64,000 bases of DNA from Aradus depressus (Eukaryota; Arthropoda; Insecta; Hemiptera; Aradidae). The DNA lies in contig OY759225.1 of NCBI GenBank assembly GCA_963662175.1, forward strand, positions 11,649,601 to 11,713,600. Direction: 5' to 3'. The first letter of the stretch is position 1; the number at the start of each line of letters is the position of its first letter. A model generated the notes under the pieces. It was not told the origin of the DNA. It saw only the letters and a program-made list of their open reading frames with translations, and did not search any database. Made by a program: the position numbers and the translations under genes. Of the stretch, positions 32,784 to 43,181 are shown piece after piece.

Positions 32784-33911
32784 GGTACGTTTACATCTGA
32801 CAGTTATTGCGTGAAATTTGTGTCACGACAGAAATCGTGACTAATGTAGTGATGAATTTGTGTCTGAGATATATTTTTCTACTACTTACTATAAGTGTCG
32901 ACACATCTATACAAGTTGAACTTAATCGAAGTTTACCACAGTAAGCCTGAGCTGTGGGACGGAAGTAAATTATATAAAGACAGAGTGAGGGCGCCGGTAG
33001 CTCAGTGGTATGCGTGCTTGACTTCTGAGCTCAAGGTCGTGGGTTCGTAACCCGACCGAGGCCCTTAGTTTATTTTATCTCGGAGGTAAAATAAACTTAT
33101 GCACGCCGTCCTTTGTGACGCTAAGCGATGGTCCCGAGCCTGTACGATGTCAGATACTCGTTAAAGACCCCTACCCTAGATGAATAAAAATTTAGGGTAG
33201 GCAAAATTTAGGACTCCCACAGTAGAGTCGGGCTCATGTCCACCAGAATGACGAAAGAGCGCTCTGGTAGTAGGCGATATGACCTCGTAGTTAAAGCCCG
33301 GGCATGAGTCATAAAACCTAACCTAACCTAAAGACAGAGTGAAGAAGCATAATGCTTCAACAGAAATTGCATTAGAATTATCCACAACACTTGAAGAAAT
33401 TCAAAGAAAAATTCAAAATCTCAGGAATCAATTCAAAAGTGAATGATGCTCCTTATAATGATTTCTAACACTATAACATTTTTTTTTAAATACAATTTGA
33501 CCTATTTGTCTCAAAATTTCATATAATTTTTTTTTATAAAATAATGACGATTTCTTCCTCTTATTTCATTTTTTCTTTTACACAATAAAAGATAAAATAG
33601 AATAAAAACAATAAATAAGACATACATTTTTTTTTATATACAATATAAAAAACATATTTTGTTATAAAAAACATGACAAAAACATTTTTTTTTTTTTTAA
33701 ACTATCATAAACATTTTATACTTAGATACTTTTTTTTATTATTACATAAACATTTTTTATAGCTATTTTTTAGAAATAATATGATTAATATTTTATAAAT
33801 TTTTTTTTTATATTTTCTTTACAATATCATGTAGCAGACGACCACAACAACAGGGCACATTTGTATCTCGCGATTTCTGTCTGACATCATGCAACATTAG
33901 GTGTAAACGTA
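32784..33911. mobile_element. Possible TIR element containing a SINE
   Basis: GGTACGTTTACATC at the left and the reverse complement of GTACGTTTACACC at the right, with ACAGAAATCG just inside both. The interior is AT-rich and non-coding, with the SINE 32989-33328. The exact edges and target duplication are not clear. Confidence 0.4.
32989..33328 (+). repeat. tRNA-derived SINE, full length with (CCTAA)n tail; reference copy
   Basis: A tRNA-like head with A box TAGCTCAGTGGTATG (about 32998) and B box GGTTCGTAACCC, expected to be read by RNA polymerase III. Then a hairpin module with arms AGTTTATTTTA/TAAAATAAACT, a body with GTACGATGTCAG and CTGGTAGTAGGCGATATGAC, and a CATAAAACCTAACCTAA tail. 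Target-site duplications TAAAGACAGAGTGA (32975-32988 and 33329-33342) are identical, indicating L1-like target-primed insertion and fairly recent activity. It encodes no protein and depends on an unseen LINE. Confidence 0.95.
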
Positions 33912-34300
33912 CATTTATTTCAAGTTTTAGCATTTCGGGAACTGTCATACATATCCATGACATAAATTTTTAGTAATTTTATCAGATGTAAACTGTAAAG
34001 CAATTTTCTGTCCGACATTTGACATATATTTCCGGAGAGAAGTATCAGATGTAAAAGTTATTTTACGTTATTTATGTTCTTGTTATAAATAAATTATTTT
34101 GTGTCGATACATTCATTACTTCGGGAGGTATTGTGTTCATACAGAAAAGAAGAAAAAAGTTTGAGAGGGGAGAGGAAGGGAACTTCCCCTAAAGAAGGAA
34201 GCAAGGGGGGGGAAGTTCGCGGTATTTATTAACAACTGTGTAAACAACACACCAAATGTAAACAAAAGGTTTTTCTATTGTTTCTCAGTAGAAAAATATG
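33343..34300. other. AT-rich stretch without a gene
   Basis: Many T8-T10 runs with ACATTTTT phrases (33480-33830) and the right end of the possible TIR element. Positions 34090-34215 include a dispersed-module fragment. Confidence 0.35.
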
Positions 34301-34336
34301 CACGTACCATACCAGAACTGTTCCAAATACAATTAA

Positions 34337-35608
34337 CCCTCTAATGGTAAGGTGAACTTTTGTAATGCATACGGTAAGATGGGATCTGTATGGACCCCAC
34401 GTGTATTTCTTATAATTTCGGGTTAACTTAAAGCACTTACATCAAAAAACATAATTAATGGTCTTAGTTGACTTCAACCCATGAAAAAAAAATAGGTTAT
34501 TGGAAAAAAAAGTACCTAATTGATCAAACTATATATTTTTTTTTTTTTCTATGTAAAAAGAACATTATTTGAATTAGTTTCACAACACAAGTATTAAATA
34601 ATAGAATAGGTAACATGCTTTACACATATAGGTAACTAAAAAGATTAATAATATTTATAGAAGAAAATAAACTTATTCAGGAACAATTTGGACTAGAACA
34701 AAAAAAGTAATAGGAACACAATAGAATGCAAAAGAACAAAATACATACAAAAATATAGCAAGAGAAAAAAGACCAACTAAAGATGCAACTAATAATCACA
34801 ATGGGGGCACAAAGTTGTTCTTTGTACAGTTCTATGACTCCCACATAAACTTTCATGGCAGTTGGTGCAGGTTTCAATACTCTTTCTGTCCTTCTCACGA
34901 GGACAAAAAAAACATCTTTTTTTTTTTTTTTTTTGTGAAGATCAGAGTAATTTCTCTCGCTTTCTTCTGGCACGCCTAGTATTGCCCTGATGGTACTGCG
35001 GAGTTCTCTGGGAAGGTGTAAGTTCCTAGGGCTCGAGCTAGTATCATCGGAGGAATCTGCGGTTTGTTTTTCCGTAATGTTTCTACATATATAAGTTTAT
35101 TTTTCTGGAGTTCTCCAGTTAATTCGTAGGAGGAGAACCAGTTATCTGCTGTTATATTTATATTGGTCCCTTTCCACGAGTTGGTGAGTCCGCAGTACGT
35201 ATTGAGCCGGCATAGGTAAATCTCTCCATTTTTTCAATTTCTTCGCCGACATAGGGTATTCCTCCCAAAAAATAAAATTGAATTATTATATTACAGAAAA
35301 CAAATTAGTTTTCTACATAACAAAAATAAATCCTGAAATGAAAATTTTAGGTAAGTGAAGGTAAAAAAATATACGCAAACGGTAAGGTGGGGTCTGCGGC
35401 GACCCCAGAGTCGGACATGTGAATTGCAAACGAGATTGAGAAGAAGGGGTAGCTTACCTGAGACTTGCGGTCGGTCTGGATGCTAGACGAAGACTGCGAG
35501 ATAGGATAGGTACCTTTTGGTTTTGTGACCTTGAGACGAGTTCCCTAGAAGGTACGTAAAGTAAACAACGTTTGGGGTCCAAAAATACCCCACCTTACCA
35601 TTTGAGGG
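34337..35608. mobile_element. Degenerate piggyBac element
   Basis: TTAA at both flanks (34333-34336, 35609-35612) and inverted ends CCCTCTAATGGTAAGGTG / CCCTCAAATGGTAAGGTG. Both arms continue into GGTAAG.TGGG.TCTG motifs. The minus strand encodes the transposase relic. Confidence 0.9.
34790..35240 (-). pseudogene. piggyBac transposase, C-terminal relic
   Basis: One frame reads NITADNWFSSYELTGELQ then RKNKPQIP, the region of a catalytic Asp in piggyBac transposases (DNWF[TS]S...GT.RKNK). Further on, after an A17 run and a frame change, RCFFCPREKDRKS, CTNCHESLCGSH and LCPHCD form the Cys-rich zinc-binding tail. At least one stop and a frameshift break it. Confidence 0.85.
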
Positions 35609-35984
35609 TTAAGAGTATTTAAATACTAAATAAATGTATTTACGTAAGATAAATACTTGTATTTATGTTTGAGTATTCATTAGTTAATATATAAATATAT
35701 AATAAATAAATACATTACCATAAAGTCAAAAATAAACTGGACGAGATTGTGCTACTTATGTTGTACGTTCAAGAAAGAAGGAACTAAAAAGGAAAAAAAA
35801 ATGTTTTTGAAAGGTGAAATTCAACCTTCCTTCTTCTTCAATGCGAACTCGGAAAATACTGCTTATGTTAACTATTATTAAGTATGTTAAATATTTCTGG
35901 ATAGTTTTGCACTAATATAATCAATTTGGACACATCCATCTCTTTTTGTAGAAGGGTAGAACTCAACTGACTGTCAATCTGTCA

Positions 35985-36245
35985 TGAGGATGACGTGGCA
36001 AACAATTCCAAGGCGCCTGCCGGAGGGGCGCGCTCACTACCCCAGAAATGTCGATGAGTCATCGGTACGGCCTTTCGGAAATGTCCTGAAGTTCTTCCTC
36101 GCCGACTTTTTAAAACGGCGGAAGGTCCGGCCGGCCGTACCGACCAAGTGAGCGCATACACATTTGATTCAATGATATTAATTTTTTTAAATTGCCGTGA
36201 CGGCCGCCCGTCCGTGCCGTGCTGCCCTAGTGCGCGCTTAGCTTA
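35985..36245. repeat. GC-rich island within the hAT element
   Basis: CpG-rich sequence with GGCGCGCTCACTAC near the left and GCCCTAGTGCGCGCTTAGC near the right, partly inverted. Probably a separate MITE, but the edges were not resolved. Confidence 0.35.
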
Positions 36246-38056
36246 ACAGAGTCAAGATTATTTATAACCAAACCATGTTAGAACTTTTTGTAAACTTGCT
36301 CTTAAAATACCCCAGTAAAAAAACTTAAATTTCTGAGATTACAAAAACTAGTTCCATACTACATCACTGCACCTTAAATTAGTAAAAATTTGTTATTACA
36401 TATCTGTTTTTAATTGAATTAGAAAAAAAAAATGGGATGTAGACTGGGTGCGTGTCTGTGTTTTGTAGAAGTCGAATGAAATAAAATACATATATGTATT
36501 TATTTGATTATAATTAAGTAATACATTTTATTTTAAGAAGTAATCTTACTAGGACAATTATAAACATGAACTGCAACTAACTGTAAATATAAATAAAACT
36601 CACAAACTATAAGCTTTCTAATTTGTTGCTTTTCGAACATTTCATCTGAAAGTGCATTTGTTCTTGGTGCATTTATTATTTGAGCAAACGAAAATTAATG
36701 AATACATTGAAAATGAAACATTGAGTCATATTTTAATAAGATTCATACTGTTTAAAAAAATATGTATAATTGATATCATATCGTAAGGTTGGCATATTCT
36801 ATTTTTACGTAGTAGTTTTCTTCTAAATACAAGGATTTGTTAAATATTAAATACAAAATATAATTATAAGTATTTAAATACTCTTAATTAAATAAATGTA
36901 TTTAAGAAGTTGAGTGTTTAAATATATGTATTTAATTATAAGTATTTATTTAAAAATCTAAATAAATACTTTATTTAAATAAATTCCCAGCTCTGTACCA
37001 TACTATGCCTACCGTCCTAAAACTAATTTATGTATTTTATAATAAAACAACGATAATTTTTTTCAATGTACAGTAGTCTCTCCCTTATCCGGCGTTCTGT
37101 TAACCGGCGCTCGCAAAATAATATCAAATTTGTTAAACTAAAATTAACATTCAATTATTAGATTATCAATTATATGAGCCACGTATACTTAGGAGCACAT
37201 AATAATTCCGTAACTCACGAATCTTTTATGTATTTTTATTGTACATACAATCAGTAACAAAAATTTTCGGACAATTTATAATTTTGTTTTTCTTTTGCAG
37301 TTACACATAGTTATATGGCAAAATATTTAATTCAAGCAAAGTTTTAAATTTCGAGATCATCAATCATTTCAAAACGCCGTAAAACAATTAATTAAACATT
37401 TACAGCTAATAGGAAATTTTGCATTAATAATTGAAGACAAGAAATTCACGTAACAAAATTTTCTGGACACCTGTTGTTTGTTTTGTAAACAAATGCGACT
37501 CTGATCATGATCTTTAATCCCTTCTCAACCAACCGCTAATACCGAACAAATGAAATGTGTTATATACTTCTATTACTGCATTCAGTAGTTATTTGTATTT
37601 CCTGCTGTCAAGATGGGTCGAACATCTTTTGAAGTTCAACAGATAATAATTTTTAATTATGAAAAAGGATTAAGTGTCCGCAAAATCGGTGGTGTGGTAG
37701 GCCGAAGTAAAAGCACCGTAGCCGATGTAATTCGAAGGTATAAGCACGAGGATCGGATAGATTTGAAATCTTCCTCTGGCCGTCCAAGAGTATTAAACGA
37801 CCGAGAAAGGTGTAGCGTTGTCCGGAAAAGTAAAAACAAGCCCTCGAGGAGTGCACCTCAGATCGTCGCCGAGGTATACAGAGAAACGGGAAAGAAAGTT
37901 CACCCACAAAATGTTCGAAGAATTCTAAAAGAAGCAGGATATAATGGGAGAGTACCAAAAACCGTTTGTGAGTGAAAAAAATATAAAAAAAAGATTGAGC
38001 TTCGCAAAAGAGTTCCAGAATCATTCAGAAATTTTTTGGAGTAATGTCATTCATCT

Positions 38057-38141
38057 GCGAGGTAAAATAAACTTAAGCACTCCGTCCTTCGGATGGGATG
38101 TTAAGCGATGGTCATGAGCCTGTACGATGTCAGGTCAAAGC
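38057..38141 (+). repeat. SINE middle fragment inside the Tc1 gene
   Basis: TCTGCGAGGTAAAATAAACT through GAGCCTGTACGATGTCAGG. The rest of the 540-bp insertion (to about 38593) is AT-rich with TATACATATAT repeats and is unclassified. Confidence 0.75.
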
Positions 38142-38931
38142 GTTTGAGCTCTCACATAAACACACGCATGCAATTGATCTCTGATGTTCACACGATTACA
38201 AAATTTTTAGTACATATTATTATGTATACATATATTATATGTATAGGGAAGTAAACAAAAGTAAAGTAATAGTATATGTATACATATATTACATGGAAGT
38301 AAACGGACATGATCTGGAAACATTTATTTGTCGAAATATCGGAGAAAAAACGTTTAAATTAAAAAAATTGGGTACTTAGTTTCTTTAGAGGGAAGGTGGA
38401 GGGGATAGAGTAGGGGGAAGGGACGGTTTCTGCCGAGGGTCAGCGCTGCTGTCGCTCTCTTCCAACGTCATATCACAAAAATCTAGTTTTCTGACATTAC
38501 ATGACCTGAGATTTCTTTTTATGTTGTGAAGAGTTACAAGATACAAGAATATTTTATTATTGCGGTTTGTTCTATTGCAAGCAAATACTTTTGAATGTAA
38601 GTTTAATATATTTAGTCCCGACAGTCGCGACAAAATTTGGAGAAGGCGTAATGAAGAGCTGAATCCAAAAAATTTAAAACCAATAGTAAAACATGGGGGT
38701 GGCTCAGTGATGGTGTGGGGGTGTATGGCGTCTAGTGGAATTGGTGAACTGGTTTTCATTGAAACCACCATGACTGGAAAAGTTTATGCCGAATTACTAA
38801 GGAGCAATTTGAAAAAGAGTGCTGAAAAACTTGGGATTTTACGGACTTTTCATTTTTACCAAGACAACGATCCGAAACACACCTGTGAATTGGTACGTAC
38901 TTGGCTTTTGTATAACTGCCCTAAAGTTATG

Positions 38932-38932
<1 letters not shown>

Positions 38933-38967
<35 letters not shown>
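38933..38967 (+). repeat. Poly-C tract (35 C) inside a transposase gene
   Basis: Replaces a sequence that reads ACCCCCACCACAATCG-like in the sister copy near 62330. It encodes a Pro run and shifts the frame relative to the catalytic NPIEHVWG motif. Confidence 0.9.
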
Positions 38968-38970
<3 letters not shown>

Positions 38971-39005
38971 CGCCCGATCTCAACCCAATTGAACACGTAT
39001 GGGGT

Positions 39006-39060
39006 GAGCAGTGTTGTGTTAGCGAAACAAAAGAAAATTACCGATTTTTTTAACAAATAA
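39006..39060 (+). pseudogene. Pogo transposase C-terminal tail with PIP-box-like motif
   Basis: In the same frame as the Tc1 half, the last residues are AKQKKITDFFNK and a stop. QKKITDFF fits the PCNA-interacting peptide pattern Qxx(I/L)xxFF. PCNA binding by Drosophila pogo transposase has been reported; relevance here is inferred from the element class and motif. Only this tail remains. Confidence 0.6.
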
Positions 39061-39298
39061 TATTTTTAGAATTTTAGATTTTGTTTTAAATATGTATGTA
39101 ATTAAAAGCAGATTTCAAAATATATTTTTAAAATGTTATCAACAAGATCCATACGTGCTTTATTTCTTAGCTCACCTAAAAACACTTTTTTTTTATGCTT
39201 TAATTGATATATTTTTTCTCATTAATTGATGATTTCCGTTATCCGGCGTTTTCTGTTATCATGCGTTACGTCGGTCCTAGATAAGGGAGAGTCTACTG

Positions 39299-40570
39299 TA
39301 CTTATAATTTTGTCCGTTCTTGAGGGGTGATTTCCTCTGATGGTACTCGTAGTGTCCGCGCCCGGTATGGGTTACGTTAAAGAGGGATTAAAATGCATTC
39401 AAATTATATCTATTTTGCTGGGGCAAAGCCAAAGTTGTCCGTTAAGAGAGGTTTCATTGTAGTTTAGTCGCGTGGGAAAGTGCATTGCTAACTTTTTTTA
39501 AATTAATTTTTGGGAGTAGTAAAACATGAAATTCTTCATCCCCTTGTTTCCGAAAATGAAGAAAAACTATCGAAAAAAGACTAATTACAAAACTTGCTCT
39601 ATACTTCGTATAACTGGCGAAGTAAAATTTCCTGTCGGTCTTCAACTACCCATAAAATGAATGTATCGAGATAGGATTTAATATGAGGATTCAGAAGCCA
39701 CTATGCAAGTTAAATATCGAGTTTTAGCCAAATGATCGGTTGTCTTTGAAGGGAGAGTGAGAAAGGTAATATAAACTAATTTCTTACTGGGGAAGTACAT
39801 AGCCAGTGATTCACGGAAAATTTCTTTGCTGTCAATTTGAGGTTTTTCATAAAAAATGAGGCAAGTTAAGAACAAATAAATAAAATCTAGTCTCAGACTG
39901 AATATAGTGTATTGAGTGGATAGTAATTTTGCATACAACTATAAAAATCCTGACATTTTATGGCAGTGTCTTTAATAGGAGCTCAAATGATGTTTATGAC
40001 GAGACCACCATAAACTGACCACGGCCGATTTTAGGACATAAACTGAATAATTCTATAAAACGACCTGTCCTCAGCTTTTCTTTTATTATTAATAATCTAA
40101 TTTTAGGATATGACTCGAAATTTATTTAAAATTTTAAAAAACATAAAATTAGAAATTTTAAAAACCCCAGACACAATAAAATTTTGTTAGTGTTAGGGGG
40201 AGGCTTGGGGGGGAGCCTTATAAACATTTGAGCTCAAACTCCAAGTCTCTAGCTGTAATAGAGGCCGAGATACCTACACAGGCTCTGATGAAACCTGAAG
40301 ATCTTGAAAACGGCATATGCGATTTCCACCAAACATGGCTAAAAACCATCTTGCAAATAACAGCTTTTGAAACGAAGAAACCGCTTTGAATTCGGTTCAG
40401 CCATCTTGGAACTACAATGCCACAGACAGACAAAGGCTTATACTTATAACACCCCTCCTTTTGCGTCGGGATTAATAATAATAATAATCGTATATGACCC
40501 CTTGGAAACTAGAACATGTTCTAGAACATGTATTCTAGTTTTCACTCTCCTTCCATCACTAATCGACCGT
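39299..40570. repeat. Non-coding stretch with dispersed-repeat copies
   Basis: Positions 39590-39830 carry modules including the hairpin (CTATACTTCGTATAACTGG) and 'ttactggggaagtacat'. Nothing recognisable at 39830-40570 apart from a short ATAATAATAATAAT run. Confidence 0.45.
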
Positions 40571-40585
40571 TTTCATCTAAAATCA

Positions 40586-40921
40586 AGGGCGCTGGTAGCT
40601 CAGTGGTATGCGTGCTTGTCTTCTGAGCTCAAGAACGTGGGTTCGTAACCCGACCGAGGCCCTTAGTTTATTTTATCTGGGAGGTAAAATAAACTTAAGC
40701 ACGCCGTCCTTTGTGACGCTAAGCGATGGTCCCGAGCCTGTACGATGTCAGGTAGGTACTCGTTAAAGACCCCTACCCTTGGTGAATAAAAATTTAGGGT
40801 AGGTAAAATTTAGGACTCCCACAGTAGAGTTGGGCTCATGTCCACCAGAGTGGCGAAAGAGCGCTTTGGTAGTAGGCGATTTGACCTCGTAGTTAAAGCC
40901 CTCATAAAACCTAACCTAACC
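40586..40921 (+). repeat. tRNA-derived SINE, full length, exact target duplication
   Basis: Duplications TCATCTAAAATCA at 40573-40585 and 40922-40934. The tail is CATAAAACCTAACCTAACC. A 17-bp deletion lies near the 3' end (GCCC joined directly to TCATAAAA). Confidence 0.95.
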
Positions 40922-40934
40922 TCATCTAAAATCA

Positions 40935-41452
40935 TTGCTGACCTCACTTCTTCCGCAGCTGTCGCTCGGTCTTACCCCCACTTTCTTCCCGCCCCTCCTC
41001 CAGAGCGCCACTTGCCCCCCCTGTAGATCCGCCCTTCATTCGCACTATAATACACTTTCGACTGTTAGTCTGCTTCGCCTCTAGTCATTAGCAACTTTGC
41101 ATGTCTTATTAAATTAGAAATTTATACACTCAGAACTAGTTTTTTTCTCATTGCGTGCTTACATATTCAAGTGGTACACTTAGCAAGAAACCGGAAATTA
41201 AAAAAGCTCCAAAGTTCTTGATAATAAGAAAAGTAAAGTCTAATTAATAATTCAATTGAACTTCTTTTCTAGATTAATTTTACCAGTTCATTTATGTACA
41301 GTTAATCTTTGAACTGACTTCCCCAGGTGTAATAAGTATAGATATTATATTATATATCTATGGTCACAGGGAATAAGTTGTTAAGTCGTATACATCCTGG
41401 TCCTGGAGGGAGAGCATACACTTAGTGGAATTATATATGACGGAGAAATAGG
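40935..41452. other. Unassigned sequence
   Basis: CCCCCCTGTAGATCCGCCCTTC (41009-41030) resembles 18600-18640 and may be the end of an unidentified element. No gene. Confidence 0.3.
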
Positions 41453-42225
41453 TGTGTTCAAAAAATAACGGGAATTTTCGGTTTTTGAAAAGAATTTTAT
41501 TTATTCGTCTACATCAATGTTATCGCCCTCAAAATAGTCCCCATTAGATATTATACACTTATGCCAGCGCTTCTTCCAATCCCCGAAACACTTCTGGAAC
41601 TCGATCTTAGCTCTTTCAGCGATGCGCTTTTAATCTTATCTATGCTTGTGAAAAGACGGCTCTTTAATGTTCTCTTTATTGTTGGGAACAGAAAAAAGTC
41701 ACACGGAGCCATGTCTGGCGAATATGGAGGCTGGGACATCATTACAGTGTTGTTTTTGGCCAAACATTCAAGAACAAGCAATGAACTGTGAGCAGGTGCA
41801 TTATCGTGGTGCAAAAGCCATGAATTGTTTCGCTACAAATCCGGGCGTTTTTTTTTCGGATTGCTTCACCCTCTCTTAGCACTCCTTATTGATCATTTGA
41901 CCTTGTGGCAAGAACTCATGGTGCACTATGCCGTTAAAATCGAAAAACACAGTGAGCATGACCGCACTTGTCGAGCTTTTATACCACTCGTAAACCCTAG
42001 TTTTACTCATAGCAGACTCATCAAAAGCAATATTTAACATTTCTAAAACTTTGCTGCACTCTATTCATTTCTTATAGCAAAATTTAATGCAAATTCTCTG
42101 ATCCATTTTGTAAACAATTAAATAATCGCCGATCGTAATAAAACACATGTAACCTCTCTGACAGCTAACAGCAGACTAAACATCCGGTTTGACTAACAAT
42201 GTACAGATACTTTTCAGACATGTTT
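41453..42225 (-). mobile_element. Internally deleted mariner element
   Basis: GGTGTGTTCAAAAAATAACG at the left and a related inverted end near 42205-42225 (reverse complement GTCTGAAAAGTATC). It is about 770 bp instead of the usual 1.3 kb. The minus-strand gene is described separately. Confidence 0.75.
41551..42106 (-). pseudogene. Mariner (DD34D) transposase with internal deletion
   Basis: From 42106 it reads MDQRICIKFCYKK, a stop, then KVLEMLNIAFDESAMSKTRV and YEWYKSS, the normal mariner N-terminus. This jumps to VMLTVFFDFNGIVHHEFLPQ of the catalytic domain, so about 130 residues including the first Asp are missing. After a frame change come HHDNAPAHSSLLV and PPYSPDMAPCDFFLFP, the second and third Asp of DD34D. 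The end is frameshifted again near 41600. Confidence 0.9.
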
Positions 42226-42273
42226 ACCAACACAACAACGAAAAAATAAAAACATAGAAGTGTTGTAATAAGG

Positions 42274-42738
42274 GGCGTCGCCGGATTCCTCTCCAATTAA
42301 GAACAGTGGGGGGGAACAGTCTAATGCCCACATCACAATTCCTCTCGGACCAAGTTGAGTGCTCTCAACCGAATGGCAGGATTCCTCTCAGTTGTGTAGG
42401 GAATAAGTAAATAATAAAGTTCAGATCACATACTTAATATAAATTGTAGGGGCGTAATAGCCGGCGTTCCGCGGCGGGACGATATATCTGCCCCTCTCCT
42501 TAGTGTCTAAGCTATGAGGACAATTCAGGTTAAATAATTTTATTGTATAAATAATGATAAATAATAATGTGAACACTGACCTTGACACTGGGACACTGAG
42601 CAAGGGATGGTTTCCAGACGGAGGCGTGAATGGTGAGGAAGGGGTGGTGACGGAAAGTAAACAAGATCATAGGTGAGAGGAAACCTGCCATGGGATAACG
42701 CAATCAAAACTGCACATAGAGGAATCGTGGAGCTCCCG
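42274..42738. mobile_element. Non-autonomous 8-bp-TSD element, copy 1
   Basis: Flanked by TAATAAGG (42266-42273 and 42739-42746). Ends GGCGTCGCCGGATTCCTCT and reverse complement of CGGGAGCTCCACGATTCCTC are imperfect inverted repeats. GATTCCTCTC-like motifs recur inside. The small open frame at 42421-42603 also exists in copy 2 but looks non-coding. Confidence 0.85.
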
Positions 42739-42746
42739 TAATAAGG

Positions 42747-43173
42747 TCAGAAATTCGACATCAAATACAAAACTTCCCCTTTTCTTCGTATAACTGGGGA
42801 AGTAGATTTGTTTGTATTTCCTGGGAGGTGAGTCGTGCTTCTCTGATAAACAGTATGAAGGATTCCTATCCTGCAACATATGCAATTTCCTTGCTGACTT
42901 TGGTTATCTAATCTGATGTGAGACAGTTGTGAGGCATGGCTACCCATGTGGCTGCTGTACCATCCGTCTGCTTCTTCTTGACATATTCTGCCCTTCTACA
43001 CTCTTTCTACACCAGTCTTATATATTCAATATATTATATTCATATCTACCTAATCATGGGCGCCAATATATATTCAAAACATGTGATGGGGCAATAACAG
43101 GACTTCCTTATACATAACACACTTACAGATTACTATCTTCCTCTTCTCCTTCTCAAACACAGTTCATACTGAC
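42747..43173. repeat. Dispersed-repeat end and unassigned sequence
   Basis: CTTCGTATAACTGGGGAAGT at 42782-42801 is a copy of the recurring hairpin end. The remainder shows no gene. Confidence 0.4.
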
Positions 43174-43181
43174 ATTGCTGC

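Larger units (their letters stand above)
34313..36995. mobile_element. hAT element hosting a piggyBac
   Basis: Ends CAGAACTGTTCC and reverse complement of CAGAGCTGGGAA, with exact 8-bp duplications TACCATAC (34305-34312 and 36996-37003). Both subterminal regions are packed with GTATTTAAATAC / AAATAAATACTT motifs, common near hAT ends. A GC-rich island (35985-36245) lies inside. No transposase of its own could be read. Confidence 0.85.
37248..39005 (+). mobile_element. Tc1-like element lacking its 3' end
   Basis: Left end CAATCAGTAACAAAAATTTT after TA matches the right end of the copy at 61841-63777. The 3' TIR is missing: similarity stops after ACGTATGGGGTGA and runs directly into pogo sequence. 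A deletion presumably removed the Tc1 3' end together with most of the pogo gene. Confidence 0.8.
37613..39005 (+). pseudogene. Tc1-like (DD34E) transposase, broken
   Basis: From MGRTSFEVQQ the first 120 codons give the paired-like HTH region (EKGLSVRKIGGVVGRSKST and GRPRVL) and end at a frameshift stop (37973). The frame beyond reads LSFAKEFQNHSEIFW, then a roughly 540-bp insertion (38052-38593) removes the first catalytic Asp. The second half (38594 onward) has HGGGSVMVWGCMASSG and YQDNDPKHT with the second Asp. A C35 tract then shifts the frame before NPIEHVWG, which carries the third residue (Glu). Confidence 0.9.
37071..39298. mobile_element. Pogo-type element, family 2, disrupted
   Basis: Inverted ends CAGTAGTCTCTCCCTTATCC and reverse complement of CAGTAGACTCTCCCTTATCT, TA duplication. 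The outer parts match the 325-bp MITE 29345-29669. It retains a piece of its own transposase C-terminus (39006-39060) and is invaded by a Tc1 element from 37248. Confidence 0.85.

Noticed and set aside
32995..33070. Possible genuine tRNA gene (A and B boxes present)
   Set aside because: No matching acceptor stem, and the same head occurs in many copies joined to one body. It is a SINE.
34337..35608. Autonomous piggyBac
   Set aside because: Only 1.27 kb, with stops and frameshifts in the transposase. It cannot encode a full enzyme.
38856..39056. Poly-Gly minus-strand frame
   Set aside because: Antisense of the C35 tract within the Tc1 pseudogene.
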